Under the pieces are notes generated by a model, which saw only the letters and a list, made by a program, of their open reading frames with translations, was not told where the DNA came from and ran no database searches. A DNA stretch of 64,000 nt, from the NCBI RefSeq assembly GCF_022662475.1, contig NZ_JAKNQQ010000003.1, positions 124,001 to 188,000 of the forward strand, read 5' to 3'. Each line of letters starts with the position of its first letter. The stretch's first letter is position 1. The DNA is from Sphingomonas sp. TREG-RG-20F-R18-01 (GTDB lineage Bacteria; Pseudomonadota; Alphaproteobacteria; Sphingomonadales; Sphingomonadaceae). Shown here one piece after another: positions 34,901 to 43,326 of this stretch. A program made the position numbers and the translations under genes.

Positions 34901-37900
34901 CTTCAACGGCGCCAAGGTGACCGTCGAGATGGAGTATCAGCATGTCGCGGTCGATCAATTCTCCCGCGCCGTGTCGCCCAACATCCAGGAGTTCGCCGGC
35001 GTCAGCACCGCGCGCAACGCCGCGATCTCGCTCGAATTCGGGCAGGCGGCGTATCGCTTCGGCCATTCGACGCTGCGCGAGACGCTCGACACGATGGATC
35101 CGGCGGGAGGCGTCACGGGCAAGATCATGAGCTACGCGCTGGAGGAAGCCTTCCTCAACCCCGGCAAGTTCGCAACCGTGGGTGCGGGCGCGGTCGTCCA
35201 GGGTGCGGCGCGCCAGCTGATGAACGAAGTCGACCAGATCGTGACGCCAAGCCTCAACGAAGGGCTGCTCGCGCAACCGCTCGATCTAGGCGCGATCAAC
35301 ATCGCGCGCGGTCGTGATATCGGTCTGCCCACGCTTAACGCATTCAAGGCGGCAGCGGGGATCGGGCAGGTCTATACGAGCTGGGCGGCGTTCCAGCAGA
35401 ATATGGTCCACCCTGAGCGGATCGCCGATTTCGTCGCGGCCTATTCTTTCGATGGCGATCTGGCCAAGGCTTCGACGATCGTCGATCTCGCGAATTTGCA
35501 GGCGGGGCAGACGCTGTCCGACAGCGAGGCGGCGATCGCCGCGACCAACGGCTGGGATCAGCTCTACGCGCACAATTTCATGAACAACATCGGCGTCGGC
35601 GATCCTGCCGACGGGGTCAATCATATCGACCTCTGGATCGGCGGCCTTGCCGAAGTCCATGTCGCCGGCGGCCTGCTCGGCGAAACGTTCGACGCGATCT
35701 TCGTCAACCAGATCGAGAATTTGATGGACGGCGACCGCTTCTATTATCTCCAGCGGTTGGTCAACACGTCCTTCGGCAATGAAATCCAGAACGAACAGTT
35801 CAAGGACATCGTCGAGCGCAATACCGGGACGCAACATCTCAACGGCAACATCTTTGCCTATGCGGACGAATATTACGACCAGGGTCGCGCCGCGAAAGTC
35901 GCGACCGGCGATCTGAGCGATCCGACCAAGGCGGGCGATCTGTACGCCGGGTCCAAATCCGACGGCAGCTGGGTCAAGGTGTTCGACGCGGCAACGCATC
36001 TGTGGTCCGGGTCGACGCCGGGCGTCTTCAATTCCACGGTCGTCAAGACCGGGGCGATCTACGACCTCTGGGGGCAACAGGTCACCGACCTGTTCGACGC
36101 CAACCACGTCAAGGTCTTCGACCGGACGACGATGGCCTGGACCAACGCGGCGTTGGCCGATGGCAGCAAGCCGCTCTATTATGACGCCAACACCGACGCC
36201 AACGGCGTCGCCAGCGCCACGCCGACGTCGTTCGTCTATCTCGGCGCGGACCAGCACAAATATGGTGCGATCATCGATGCGCATGCGGCGGACACGAACG
36301 GCCTGACCAGCGACAATGGGTTGAACAGCGTCGGCGGGCACGGCGTCGGCATCTATTCCGAGGATGCGGCGACCACTGCGCTCAACGGCAACATCGGGCG
36401 GCACAATGTCACGCTGGCATTTGGCGACGACACCACCCCGGGTTCGCCGGTGATCAGCTTCGGCGAGAATTACATCTATGATGCGCGCCCCGATGCCACG
36501 ACGGTCAACAAGGACGGCAGCATCGATGGCGGCGCCAATTCTGCTGAAGTGATCGTCGGCACCAAGTTCGACGACTTTATCCAGATGGGGATTGGCGACG
36601 ACACCGCTTACGGTGATGGCGGCAACGATATCATCTACGGCGGCAACGCCAATGCGGGGCACAACTCGATCTACGGTGGTGACGGCAACGACTATCTGGT
36701 CGGCGGCGACGCGCCCGACCTGATCGATGGCGGCACCGGCGACGACTGGGTCTTCGGCGAATCCTCGGGTTCGAGTGTCAACGGTCTCGATCAGCTGATC
36801 GGTGGCGCGGGCAACGATCATATCTTCGGCGGCATCGGCATCGACAAGATCTTCGGCGGCGTCGGCGACGACTATATCTATGGTGGTCAGGATACCGACC
36901 CGACCGTCTTCGGTGGCGACGGGAACGACTATATCAACGGCGGTACCGGGGTCGACACGCTCAACGGCGACAATGGCGATGATATCCTCGACGGCGGTCC
37001 AGGCGTCGACCAATTGTTCGGCGGCAGCGGCGACGACATCCTGCGCCCCGGCGATATCGCCGATGTCGCGGGCAACGGCGGCGGCGGCGACGTGCTGATC
37101 GGGGGCGACTCCGCGACCAACGCCAATGGCACCAGCACCGACGACGGGTTCGATTTTGCGGACTATAGCCAGCAGACCGGCACCAACGGCCTCGTCGGCG
37201 ATCTCGCCAACCAGGCAGCGGTCAGCCAGCTGCCCAGGGACAAGACGCCGTTGCCTCCGGGGATTACCGCTGCAACGACGACGGGCGATGTCTGGTTCGA
37301 GATGGAAGGGATCATCGGCACCAAGAACGCCGATCATCTCTACGGCGACAGCCCGGCCGATCCGAGCGCGACACCGGTCAGCCATGGCGACAACTGGCTC
37401 GTCGGCGGATCGGGCAACGACGTGATCATGGGCCGCGGTGGCAACGATGTGATCATCGGCGGATCGATCCGGCTCGACAGCCTGATCGGCACCTACGCCA
37501 GCCCCTCGCACCCGACGGACGCCTATCAGGCGGCCAACGACTTCTCGACCAATGCCGAAGGGGCGAGCCACCGCATCTATGACGATGCGACGCTGCAGCA
37601 TAACGGCCTGCTCGACGCGGCGAACGCCGCCGTCGTCGCGGACGGGTTCGCCGGGGTCAGCTTCGAGAAGCACCTGACGACGCTGCTGCAATCGCGCGCC
37701 TACAAGGACTATGTGCTCGGCGACAACGGGACTGACGGGACAGCGAATATCGCGGCCTATACCGGGGCCTTCACCGATTACGACATCAAGAGCGTGACCG
37801 TCACGGATGCGAGCGGCCATGTCATTTCGGCCTTGCTGGTTCACGATCATCGTCCGGTCGGGCCAACCGGCCTGCTGGCGGATGGTATCACGCCAGGCGA

Positions 37901-40064
37901 TGGCACCGACCTGCTGGTCGGGATCCAGGCGCTCGAGTTCAATTTCAACGAGACCACCGGGACCGGCACGGTCTTCAACCTGTCGACGCCGGTGTTCCAG
38001 TCCCCGGCGACCTTCTCGCTCAACGAGAACACGACGCTCGCTGGAACGGTGGCGGCGGTAGCGACGCTTCCGATCAGCTATTGGATCGTTACCGGCGCCG
38101 GCGCCGGCGCCGACGCGGCGCTGTTCACCATCAACGCGACGACGGGCGCCCTTTCGTTCCGCACAGCACCCAATTTCGAGGCACCGCTCGCCGCGGGCGG
38201 CGGCAATATCTACGACGTCGTGGTGCAGGCGAGCGATGCCGCCGGCGCAACGATGCAGGATATCAAGGTTAGCGTCGTCAACGTCGACGAAGCCGTGACG
38301 GGCACCCTCAACCTGTCGAGCTATTCGATCAACGGGGCGGCCGTCACGCTCAACGCGACCAGCACGCTTGCTGACCCGGACGTGATCGGCGCGCTGACGC
38401 TCAGCTATCAATGGCAGTCGTCGGCCAACGGCACCGCATGGACCAATATCGCGGGGCGGACCACAGCCTCCCTGACCACCACGGCGGCGCAGGCGAACCA
38501 GTTTGTCCGGCTCCAGGTAACCTATACCGATCCATTCGGGCAGCACACGGTAGCCTCGACCGAGACCGCCTATATCGGGACGGCAGGTGCCAACACCACC
38601 ATCGGAACCGCCGGGAACGACCTGGTCTTCGGTCTCGGAGGTGCGGACACGCTGGGCGGCGGCGGGGGCGACGATGTCTTCGTCTTCAGTGGCACCACGG
38701 CCGCGGTCGCGGTCAACGGCGGGGCGGGCAGCGACACGATCAAGGCGATTGCCGACAATACCGTGATCGCACTGTCGTCGATCGCCAATGTCGAGGCGAT
38801 CACGGCGGACGGCCACGCCGGGGTTACCATCGCCGGAACCAACGGCGCCGATACGCTCGACTTTTCGACGGTCACGCTGACCGGCATCACCTCGATCAAT
38901 GGCGGCGGGGGCGCCGACACCATCACCGGCTCGGCCGGCGCCGACGTGATCGACGGTGGCGCTGGTAACGACACGCTCTACGGCGGGGGAGGGAACGACA
39001 CGTTCCTGATCGGCCTGAACAGCGGCGTCGACGCGCTTTACGGCGGCGCTGGTGCGGATACGATCCTTGCCACGGCGAATGGGGCGACGATCGGGCTGGG
39101 GACCAGTTTCTCGCTGGCAGCCAACAGTATCGAGGCGATTTCCGCCGGGGCCTTCACAGGGGTAACGATCGCCGGCACGAACGGAACGGACGTCTATGAT
39201 TTCAGTGGCACGACGCTCACCGGAATTAACGTCATCAGCGGCGGCGGGGGCAGCGACACCATTACCGGGTCGGCCGGCAACGACACGATCGACGGCGGCT
39301 CCGGCGACGACACGCTATACGGTGGCGTCGGCAACGACACCTTCCTGATCGGTGCCAATAGCGGGGTCGATGCGATCTTCGGTGGGATCGGCAACGACAC
39401 CATCGTCGCCTCGCAGAACAATGTCGTCATTGGTCTGGGGACGAGTTTCAACTTGGCCACCAATGGTGTGGAAACGATTTCGGCGGGGGCATTCGCGAAC
39501 GTCGTGATCAACGGCACCGGTAACGCCGATACCTATGATTTCACGGGCATCACCCTGACCGGCATCGGTTCGATCAACGGTGGCGCGGGGAACGACATCA
39601 TCACGGGCTCCGCGGGGAACGACACGATCGTCGGCGGCGCCGGTGCCGACACGCTTCGCGGCGGTGGCGGCAGCAACCGCTTCGTCTACAACGCGGTCTC
39701 GGAGTCGACCGGTACGAACACCGGTACGAACTACGATTTCCTCGCAGACTTCGACTTCGCCAAGGACAAGATCGTCCTGCCCAGCGCCGTGGATGTGTGG
39801 AACACGTATCGGCCCACCATCACTAGCGGGACGCTCAGCACCGCTACCTTCAACGCCAATCTGGCGGCGATCTTCAACGGTGCGTTGCAACCCAATTCGG
39901 CGGAATTCTTCACGCCGACCGCGGGAACACTGGCGGGGCACACGTTCCTGGTCATCGATGGCAATGGCATCGCGGGCTACCAGGCCGGCCAGGACTGGGT
40001 GTTCGAGGTCAGCCATCTGCCCACCAATCTGACCGGGCCGCTCGCGGTCGACTTCATCGTCTGA
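31965..40064 (+). CDS. Giant secreted haem peroxidase with RTX calcium-binding repeats
   Basis: 2,699 residues. The animal-type peroxidase domain spans roughly residues 390-1260. It has FGQFFDHGLDF (distal His about 427, haem-linked Asp 426), AGDGRANENFGLTAIHQVWH (catalytic Arg 817, Glu 820), FGHSTLRETL (proximal His 1034) and AINIARGRDIGLPTLNAF. GGxGxDxUx calcium repeats follow at about 1530-1715 and 1808-1832. A cadherin-like domain lies at 2013-2112, then an Ig-like segment, then a second RTX block (2225-2575) made of 113-residue repeats. The end (GPLAVDFIV) fits an uncleaved type I secretion signal, and there is no N-terminal signal peptide. It should use H2O2 to make oxidants or radicals outside the cell. 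The transporter genes are next door. This is the peroxicin-like group of the peroxidase-cyclooxygenase superfamily; a plain 'haemolysin' label would mislead. Confidence 0.92.
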   Translation: MTLRTFSFNLSDIELLLAQINFRPLFTKNANGVLVVVINWTGDSAVYDANGTLIVDPTNGGQHVPTPTEISANLALYGASYSGYVDIAGLRYVTGNYNNLLPGQQFWGAANQPFTRQSAADFNHYLKQVLGAVSTSTSQSAVASDGPLTSHTTTVPVGNGTVTVTYNTLDHSVVATTTTTTDGHHLVVSTNTLSQTLTVQTMISDASGTHAAGAPVTTPLAPSSYLSGGELDPTYHPGLAAKITAAQTVGTTTGLDMASYNPGKSVVDYTPRMISETVTTGGHVTYDAKGHYLSGDGVVLMHDAKGHVVYYSGQTSAQLQAFQYDASKTIDTRGLVVGAAIVDTSVPLQPGQPDGSGGVTPNGDANLYSGAGYGTLATVGQHDKQNTDANNITGFGNHEYFYGNIASIGGNAPNNQFLALFGQFFDHGLDFIGKAAVDGQGHSVNITIPLAVNDPLYGVIGNDGRPTTSITITRATVDNTWLKDTAGNVLDGHDLAHSVVDANGVAVKDANGLALSRAGADGVWGTADDIASLGGATQNSTVGAVLALQNPTYINHSSPYIDQSQTYGSASDVTQILREWVADPNHPGQYVAGAKLLDGHQTVSYTNAFGAATTAMLPTLNELRAAITATGRTALTWDDVTDALRHRDAQGHVGYYDSTGTEVAYLDGQTVNGTTVIGGQLHWVDPTKAGPVDLTGLITHSSAEPLLIDINPHVDGAHLTSALALDAIATLNASLAGVGSLAIVNGVVTLTVAAGLPGAGTYTGVAALSPWVNFTDFSITKTLFNAPGAPISDAVHAAVGEVLLDSVGDHYVAGDGRANENFGLTAIHQVWHEEHGFQVQNLEATIASLDAQATASGHLNGTSLNPNHTTVHNWETAVAVTNQTITDSFVSSVKDAKGTGNHFEATGGVLARDTDGNFYAASTTLATAQADTQHHFAGYVMVDNTVSATIQGGVVTNGISAAGNYTDANGLLSWNQDTVFNGAKVTVEMEYQHVAVDQFSRAVSPNIQEFAGVSTARNAAISLEFGQAAYRFGHSTLRETLDTMDPAGGVTGKIMSYALEEAFLNPGKFATVGAGAVVQGAARQLMNEVDQIVTPSLNEGLLAQPLDLGAINIARGRDIGLPTLNAFKAAAGIGQVYTSWAAFQQNMVHPERIADFVAAYSFDGDLAKASTIVDLANLQAGQTLSDSEAAIAATNGWDQLYAHNFMNNIGVGDPADGVNHIDLWIGGLAEVHVAGGLLGETFDAIFVNQIENLMDGDRFYYLQRLVNTSFGNEIQNEQFKDIVERNTGTQHLNGNIFAYADEYYDQGRAAKVATGDLSDPTKAGDLYAGSKSDGSWVKVFDAATHLWSGSTPGVFNSTVVKTGAIYDLWGQQVTDLFDANHVKVFDRTTMAWTNAALADGSKPLYYDANTDANGVASATPTSFVYLGADQHKYGAIIDAHAADTNGLTSDNGLNSVGGHGVGIYSEDAATTALNGNIGRHNVTLAFGDDTTPGSPVISFGENYIYDARPDATTVNKDGSIDGGANSAEVIVGTKFDDFIQMGIGDDTAYGDGGNDIIYGGNANAGHNSIYGGDGNDYLVGGDAPDLIDGGTGDDWVFGESSGSSVNGLDQLIGGAGNDHIFGGIGIDKIFGGVGDDYIYGGQDTDPTVFGGDGNDYINGGTGVDTLNGDNGDDILDGGPGVDQLFGGSGDDILRPGDIADVAGNGGGGDVLIGGDSATNANGTSTDDGFDFADYSQQTGTNGLVGDLANQAAVSQLPRDKTPLPPGITAATTTGDVWFEMEGIIGTKNADHLYGDSPADPSATPVSHGDNWLVGGSGNDVIMGRGGNDVIIGGSIRLDSLIGTYASPSHPTDAYQAANDFSTNAEGASHRIYDDATLQHNGLLDAANAAVVADGFAGVSFEKHLTTLLQSRAYKDYVLGDNGTDGTANIAAYTGAFTDYDIKSVTVTDASGHVISALLVHDHRPVGPTGLLADGITPGDGTDLLVGIQALEFNFNETTGTGTVFNLSTPVFQSPATFSLNENTTLAGTVAAVATLPISYWIVTGAGAGADAALFTINATTGALSFRTAPNFEAPLAAGGGNIYDVVVQASDAAGATMQDIKVSVVNVDEAVTGTLNLSSYSINGAAVTLNATSTLADPDVIGALTLSYQWQSSANGTAWTNIAGRTTASLTTTAAQANQFVRLQVTYTDPFGQHTVASTETAYIGTAGANTTIGTAGNDLVFGLGGADTLGGGGGDDVFVFSGTTAAVAVNGGAGSDTIKAIADNTVIALSSIANVEAITADGHAGVTIAGTNGADTLDFSTVTLTGITSINGGGGADTITGSAGADVIDGGAGNDTLYGGGGNDTFLIGLNSGVDALYGGAGADTILATANGATIGLGTSFSLAANSIEAISAGAFTGVTIAGTNGTDVYDFSGTTLTGINVISGGGGSDTITGSAGNDTIDGGSGDDTLYGGVGNDTFLIGANSGVDAIFGGIGNDTIVASQNNVVIGLGTSFNLATNGVETISAGAFANVVINGTGNADTYDFTGITLTGIGSINGGAGNDIITGSAGNDTIVGGAGADTLRGGGGSNRFVYNAVSESTGTNTGTNYDFLADFDFAKDKIVLPSAVDVWNTYRPTITSGTLSTATFNANLAAIFNGALQPNSAEFFTPTAGTLAGHTFLVIDGNGIAGYQAGQDWVFEVSHLPTNLTGPLAVDFIV
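38829..39660 (+). repeat. Tandem 339-base coding repeats in the peroxidase gene
   Basis: Matching segments start at 38829 (TIAGTNGADTLDF), 39168 (TIAGTNGTDVYDF) and 39507 (VINGTGNADTYDF), an exact 339-base, 113-codon period. There are two full units and a partial third. Each holds an RTX block and a GLGTSFxLAxN turn. Confidence 0.85.
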
Positions 40065-40067
40065 CGC

Positions 40068-40111
40068 CACCGTCGCGGTCCCCGCTTCGGGCGGCGGGGA
40101 TCGCGGCGGTG
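40068..40111 (+). promoter_or_regulatory. Very stable stem-loop between peroxidase and secretion genes
   Basis: An 18-bp stem (two G-T wobbles) with an 8-base loop, starting 3 bases after the peroxidase stop. No T-run follows, so it is more likely a partial terminator, processing site or 3'-end stabiliser than a full intrinsic terminator. It may set the ratio of peroxidase to transporter mRNA. Confidence 0.65.
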
Positions 40112-40160
40112 TCGGCTTTGCCGCGACGGGGCGCGGCGTTCGTCAAATGGGGAAGCAATA

Positions 40161-41594
40161 ATGAAGCGTGGATGCCACTATTGGCACATCGGGGTTGCAG
40201 CATTCCTTCTTACTTCGCTGGTGATCGTATCGGGGGCAGGCGCAACGACGCCTGATCCCATTCTCCTTCCACCCCCCAGCGGAGCGCCGCTCGACATCGA
40301 CTTCACCAAGGACCCGCTGTTGCGTTTCGCGCATACGGCGGCGCCGGAGCGACCGTTCCTGCAGGCATTGGGAACAGCGGTCGAACACCATCCGTCGGTC
40401 GAGTCGGCAATCACCAACCAGCAGGCGACCAAGGCAGTGCGAACCCAGGTTCGCTCGGGTCTGTTTCCCAAGCTCGACACGCAACTGCTCTACAATCGCG
40501 TCCTCTCCCGCGATTTCGCCGGTCGTACCGCGATCGTCGAAAGCCTGCAGCCACGGATCAGGACCGACCTGACCGTCACGGGCGACCAGCTCCTGTTCGA
40601 TTTCGGCGCGACGGGCAACCGGATCGCCGCTGCCAACGACCGGATCAAGGCGGCAAGTGCCGAGGTCGAACGCGTCGCCGCCGAAACCGCCTTGCGGGCG
40701 ATTGCCGCCTGGTACGACGTGTTGGCCTATCAATCCCTGTGCGACCTCAGTTCCGCAATGGTGACCCGGCAGACCGAAATACTGGCCGACGTTCGGTTGC
40801 GGGCCGCGCAAGGTGTCGGGCCGATCAGCGATATTGCGCGCGCCGAGGCGATGCTTGCCGACGCGCAGGCGCAGGGGACGCGCTTCGACCGGCAACTCGC
40901 GCAATCGCGCAATCGCTACCGGGAAGTCTTTCAGGACGAACCGCCAAACCGTCTCGATCGACCGCTTCCGAGCAGCAGCCTTGCCCGCAGCCGGGATGCC
41001 GCCGAGGCGCTCGCCAGCAAATCGCCCAGCGTTCAGGTCGCGCGGCATCGCGCGGAAGCGGCGCGGCGGGACTATCGCGCGGTGCGGGACGACCGTCTGC
41101 CGCGCCTGTCGGCGGGCGTGAACGGCGCGCGTTACGACGTTTTCACCAGCAGCGATTATGAAGTTCGGGGCACCATCGTCCTGCGGCAGAGCCTGTTTGC
41201 AGGCGGCCATCAGCGCGGGCTGATCGATCAGGCCAGCGCGCAGGCACGCTCCGCCGACTTCATCGCGGACCGGGTCGAGGGCGAGGCCGATCGCGACGCC
41301 GGGGTCGCCTTCACCGACCTCGAGGCGCTCGGTCGCACATCGGCGCGGCTGGAGGCGGCCTATATCGCCAATCGCCGTGTCCGCGATGCCTATGCCGAGC
41401 AATTTCGCGTCTCGCGCGGCACGCTGATCGAGTTGCTGCGCGCGGAACAGGACTATTTCGTCGCCGCCACCAGCTACCTGCAAGCGACGATCGATGTCGA
41501 CGTCGCGCGGTACACGCTGCTGACGCGGACGGGCGAAATTCTGCCGCTTGCTGGGCTTCAATTTGTCTCCAACGAGTCTTCAGGGAGCCGATGA
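40161..41594 (+). CDS. TolC-family outer-membrane protein of a type I secretion system
   Basis: 477 residues with a signal peptide (HIGVAAFLLTSLVIVSGAGA) and the duplicated helix-strand pattern of TolC/LapE: LGTAVEHHPSVESAITN at the start, FPKLDTQLLYNR for the first barrel strand, LFDFGATGNRIAAA, a second copy PSVQVARHRAEAARRDYRAV with LPRLSAGVNG, and RQSLFAGGHQRGLIDQA. It forms the outer-membrane channel. The ribosome site GGGGAAG is present. It overlaps the ABC transporter gene by ATGA, so it belongs with the secretion operon, not with the RND pump (which has its own channel gene at 52530). Confidence 0.92.
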   Translation: MKRGCHYWHIGVAAFLLTSLVIVSGAGATTPDPILLPPPSGAPLDIDFTKDPLLRFAHTAAPERPFLQALGTAVEHHPSVESAITNQQATKAVRTQVRSGLFPKLDTQLLYNRVLSRDFAGRTAIVESLQPRIRTDLTVTGDQLLFDFGATGNRIAAANDRIKAASAEVERVAAETALRAIAAWYDVLAYQSLCDLSSAMVTRQTEILADVRLRAAQGVGPISDIARAEAMLADAQAQGTRFDRQLAQSRNRYREVFQDEPPNRLDRPLPSSSLARSRDAAEALASKSPSVQVARHRAEAARRDYRAVRDDRLPRLSAGVNGARYDVFTSSDYEVRGTIVLRQSLFAGGHQRGLIDQASAQARSADFIADRVEGEADRDAGVAFTDLEALGRTSARLEAAYIANRRVRDAYAEQFRVSRGTLIELLRAEQDYFVAATSYLQATIDVDVARYTLLTRTGEILPLAGLQFVSNESSGSR

Positions 41595-43315
41595 CGATGA
41601 CCGAACACCCGATCGTCCTGCACAAGCCGCGCTTGGCGGCCTGGCTGATGGACCCGATCCGCGCGAGCCGCGGCCTGTATCTGCAGGTCGCGCTGGCCGC
41701 CACGCTCGTCAACCTGTTCAGCCTGGCGACCAGCCTGTTCTCGATGACGGTGTACAATCGGATCGTCCCGAACAACGCGACCGACTCCCTGATTGCACTG
41801 TCGGTCGGGATGGGCATCGTGCTGGTGTTCGATTTCGTCCTGCGCTCGCTGCGGGGCTACTTCGTCGATATCGCGGGGCGGCGGATCGATGCCACGGTCG
41901 GTACCGCGATTTTCGACCGTATGCTGTCGATGCGCATGGAAAGCCGCAAAGGATCGAACGGCGCCTTTGCTGGGTTGCTCCGCGAATTCGAATCGCTGCG
42001 GGATTTCTTCGCCTCCGCGACGCTCGTCGCGATCGTGGATGTCCCGTTCATCCTGTTGTTCCTGACCGTCATCTGGGCGATCGGCGGGTGGGTCGTCATC
42101 GTCCCGCTCGCGCTCGTTCCGGCGGTGATCGGGGTAGGGCTGTTCTCGCAGCCGTCGCTTGGCGAACTGGCGGGCAAGGGGCTGACGCAGGGCATGTCGA
42201 AGCAGGGCGTGCTGGTCGAAACCATTTCGGGGCTGGAGACGATCAAATCGTCGTCGGCCGGTCCTTTGATGGCGCGCCGCTGGGCGCAGGCGGTCGAGGA
42301 TCATGCGGCATCGTCGCTGAAGCAGCGCCTGGTCGCCGCGGTCACCATCAACGTCGCGCAGTCCGCGCAACAGGTCTGCTACATCGGGGTCGTCATCCTC
42401 GGCGTCTATCTCGTGGCCGATCACCAGTTGACGATGGGCGGCCTCATCGCCGCATCGATCCTCGGCAGCCGCTGCGTCGCCCCGCTGGGGCAGATCGCAA
42501 GCTTGCTGACCCGCATCAGCCACACGCGCTCGGCCTACGCCCATATCGACCAGTTGATGCAAAGCGGCGGCGAGGCGCGGGACGATACCCGTTACCTGCG
42601 TCGACCCAAACTCGACGGCACGATCGAGTTCCGCAACGTCATCTTCCGGTATCCCGGCAGCACGGTCCGCGCGCTCGACGACGTGAGTTTCCTGATCGAG
42701 CCCGGCGAACACGTGGCGATCGTCGGCCGGGTCGGGTCGGGCAAATCGACGATCGCGCGCCTGATCCTGGGGCTCTACGAGCCAAGCGAGGGCGCCGTGC
42801 TCGTGGACGATGCCGACGTCCGCCAGCTTCATCCGGAGGATCTCCGACGCAATATCGGTGCGGTGCTGCAGGACGTCTTCCTCCTGACCGGCTCGGTCCG
42901 CGAGAACATCGCTCTGGGGAACAGCGCGGTCGACGACGCCGCGGTGCTCCGCGCGGCCCGCGTGTCGGGAACGCATGATTTCATCGGCCAGATGCCCAAC
43001 GGTTATGATCTCAAGCTTGCGGATCGCGGCGAAGGGTTGTCGGGCGGTCAGCGGCAGTCGATTGCGATGGCGCGGGCGCTGGCCAGTGATCATCCGATCC
43101 TGTTGTTCGACGAACCGACCAGCGCGATGGATATCCAGTCCGAGAACGCGCTGATTGCGCGGCTCGAAACCGAGCTGCAGCGCAAGACCGTCGTCCTCGT
43201 CACGCACCGCCAATCCATGCTGCGGTTGGCGGACCGTGTCATCATCATGGACCACGGAAAGATCGTCGCCGCCGGCCCGCGCGACGACGTGCTCAAATCC
43301 GTCGCCGTCAACTGA
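41591..43315 (+). CDS. Type I secretion ABC transporter (LapB/HlyB-like, no C39 domain)
   Basis: 574 residues: a six-helix membrane part (for example LFSMTVYNRIVPNNATDSLI and DVPFILLFLTVIWAIGGWVV), then an ATPase with Walker A GRVGSGKST, Q-loop LQDVFLLTGS, signature LSGGQRQ, Walker B ILLFDEPTSAMD and switch His in VTHRQSM. There is no N-terminal peptidase or C39-like domain; the membrane part starts within about 20 residues. It matches the short-form RTX exporters. It exports unfolded RTX protein using ATP. It starts by overlapping the TolC stop and is followed 11 bases later by the adaptor. The peroxidase upstream is the only RTX substrate in the window. Confidence 0.94.
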   Translation: MTMTEHPIVLHKPRLAAWLMDPIRASRGLYLQVALAATLVNLFSLATSLFSMTVYNRIVPNNATDSLIALSVGMGIVLVFDFVLRSLRGYFVDIAGRRIDATVGTAIFDRMLSMRMESRKGSNGAFAGLLREFESLRDFFASATLVAIVDVPFILLFLTVIWAIGGWVVIVPLALVPAVIGVGLFSQPSLGELAGKGLTQGMSKQGVLVETISGLETIKSSSAGPLMARRWAQAVEDHAASSLKQRLVAAVTINVAQSAQQVCYIGVVILGVYLVADHQLTMGGLIAASILGSRCVAPLGQIASLLTRISHTRSAYAHIDQLMQSGGEARDDTRYLRRPKLDGTIEFRNVIFRYPGSTVRALDDVSFLIEPGEHVAIVGRVGSGKSTIARLILGLYEPSEGAVLVDDADVRQLHPEDLRRNIGAVLQDVFLLTGSVRENIALGNSAVDDAAVLRAARVSGTHDFIGQMPNGYDLKLADRGEGLSGGQRQSIAMARALASDHPILLFDEPTSAMDIQSENALIARLETELQRKTVVLVTHRQSMLRLADRVIIMDHGKIVAAGPRDDVLKSVAVN

Positions 43316-43326
43316 AGGAAGCCGCC

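Noticed and set aside
35286..38816. A 1,176-codon open frame on the minus strand across the peroxidase gene
   Set aside because: It is antisense to a strongly supported domain protein, is dominated by Arg, Asp, Val and Ala from the GC-rich repeat complement, and has no domain or ribosome site.
38829..39660. Regular spaced repeats considered as CRISPR
   Set aside because: The period is 339 bases, it lies in frame within a long gene, and the repeats encode RTX modules.
31965..40064. Labelling the giant protein as a haemolysin because of its RTX repeats
   Set aside because: RTX repeats only show Ca2+ binding and type I export; the N-terminal half carries complete haem peroxidase motifs and no pore-forming domain.
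41558..43255. A 565-codon minus-strand frame over the ABC transporter
   Set aside because: Rich in His, Asp, Gln and Arg; the plus-strand frame has all Walker motifs. GC-bias shadow.
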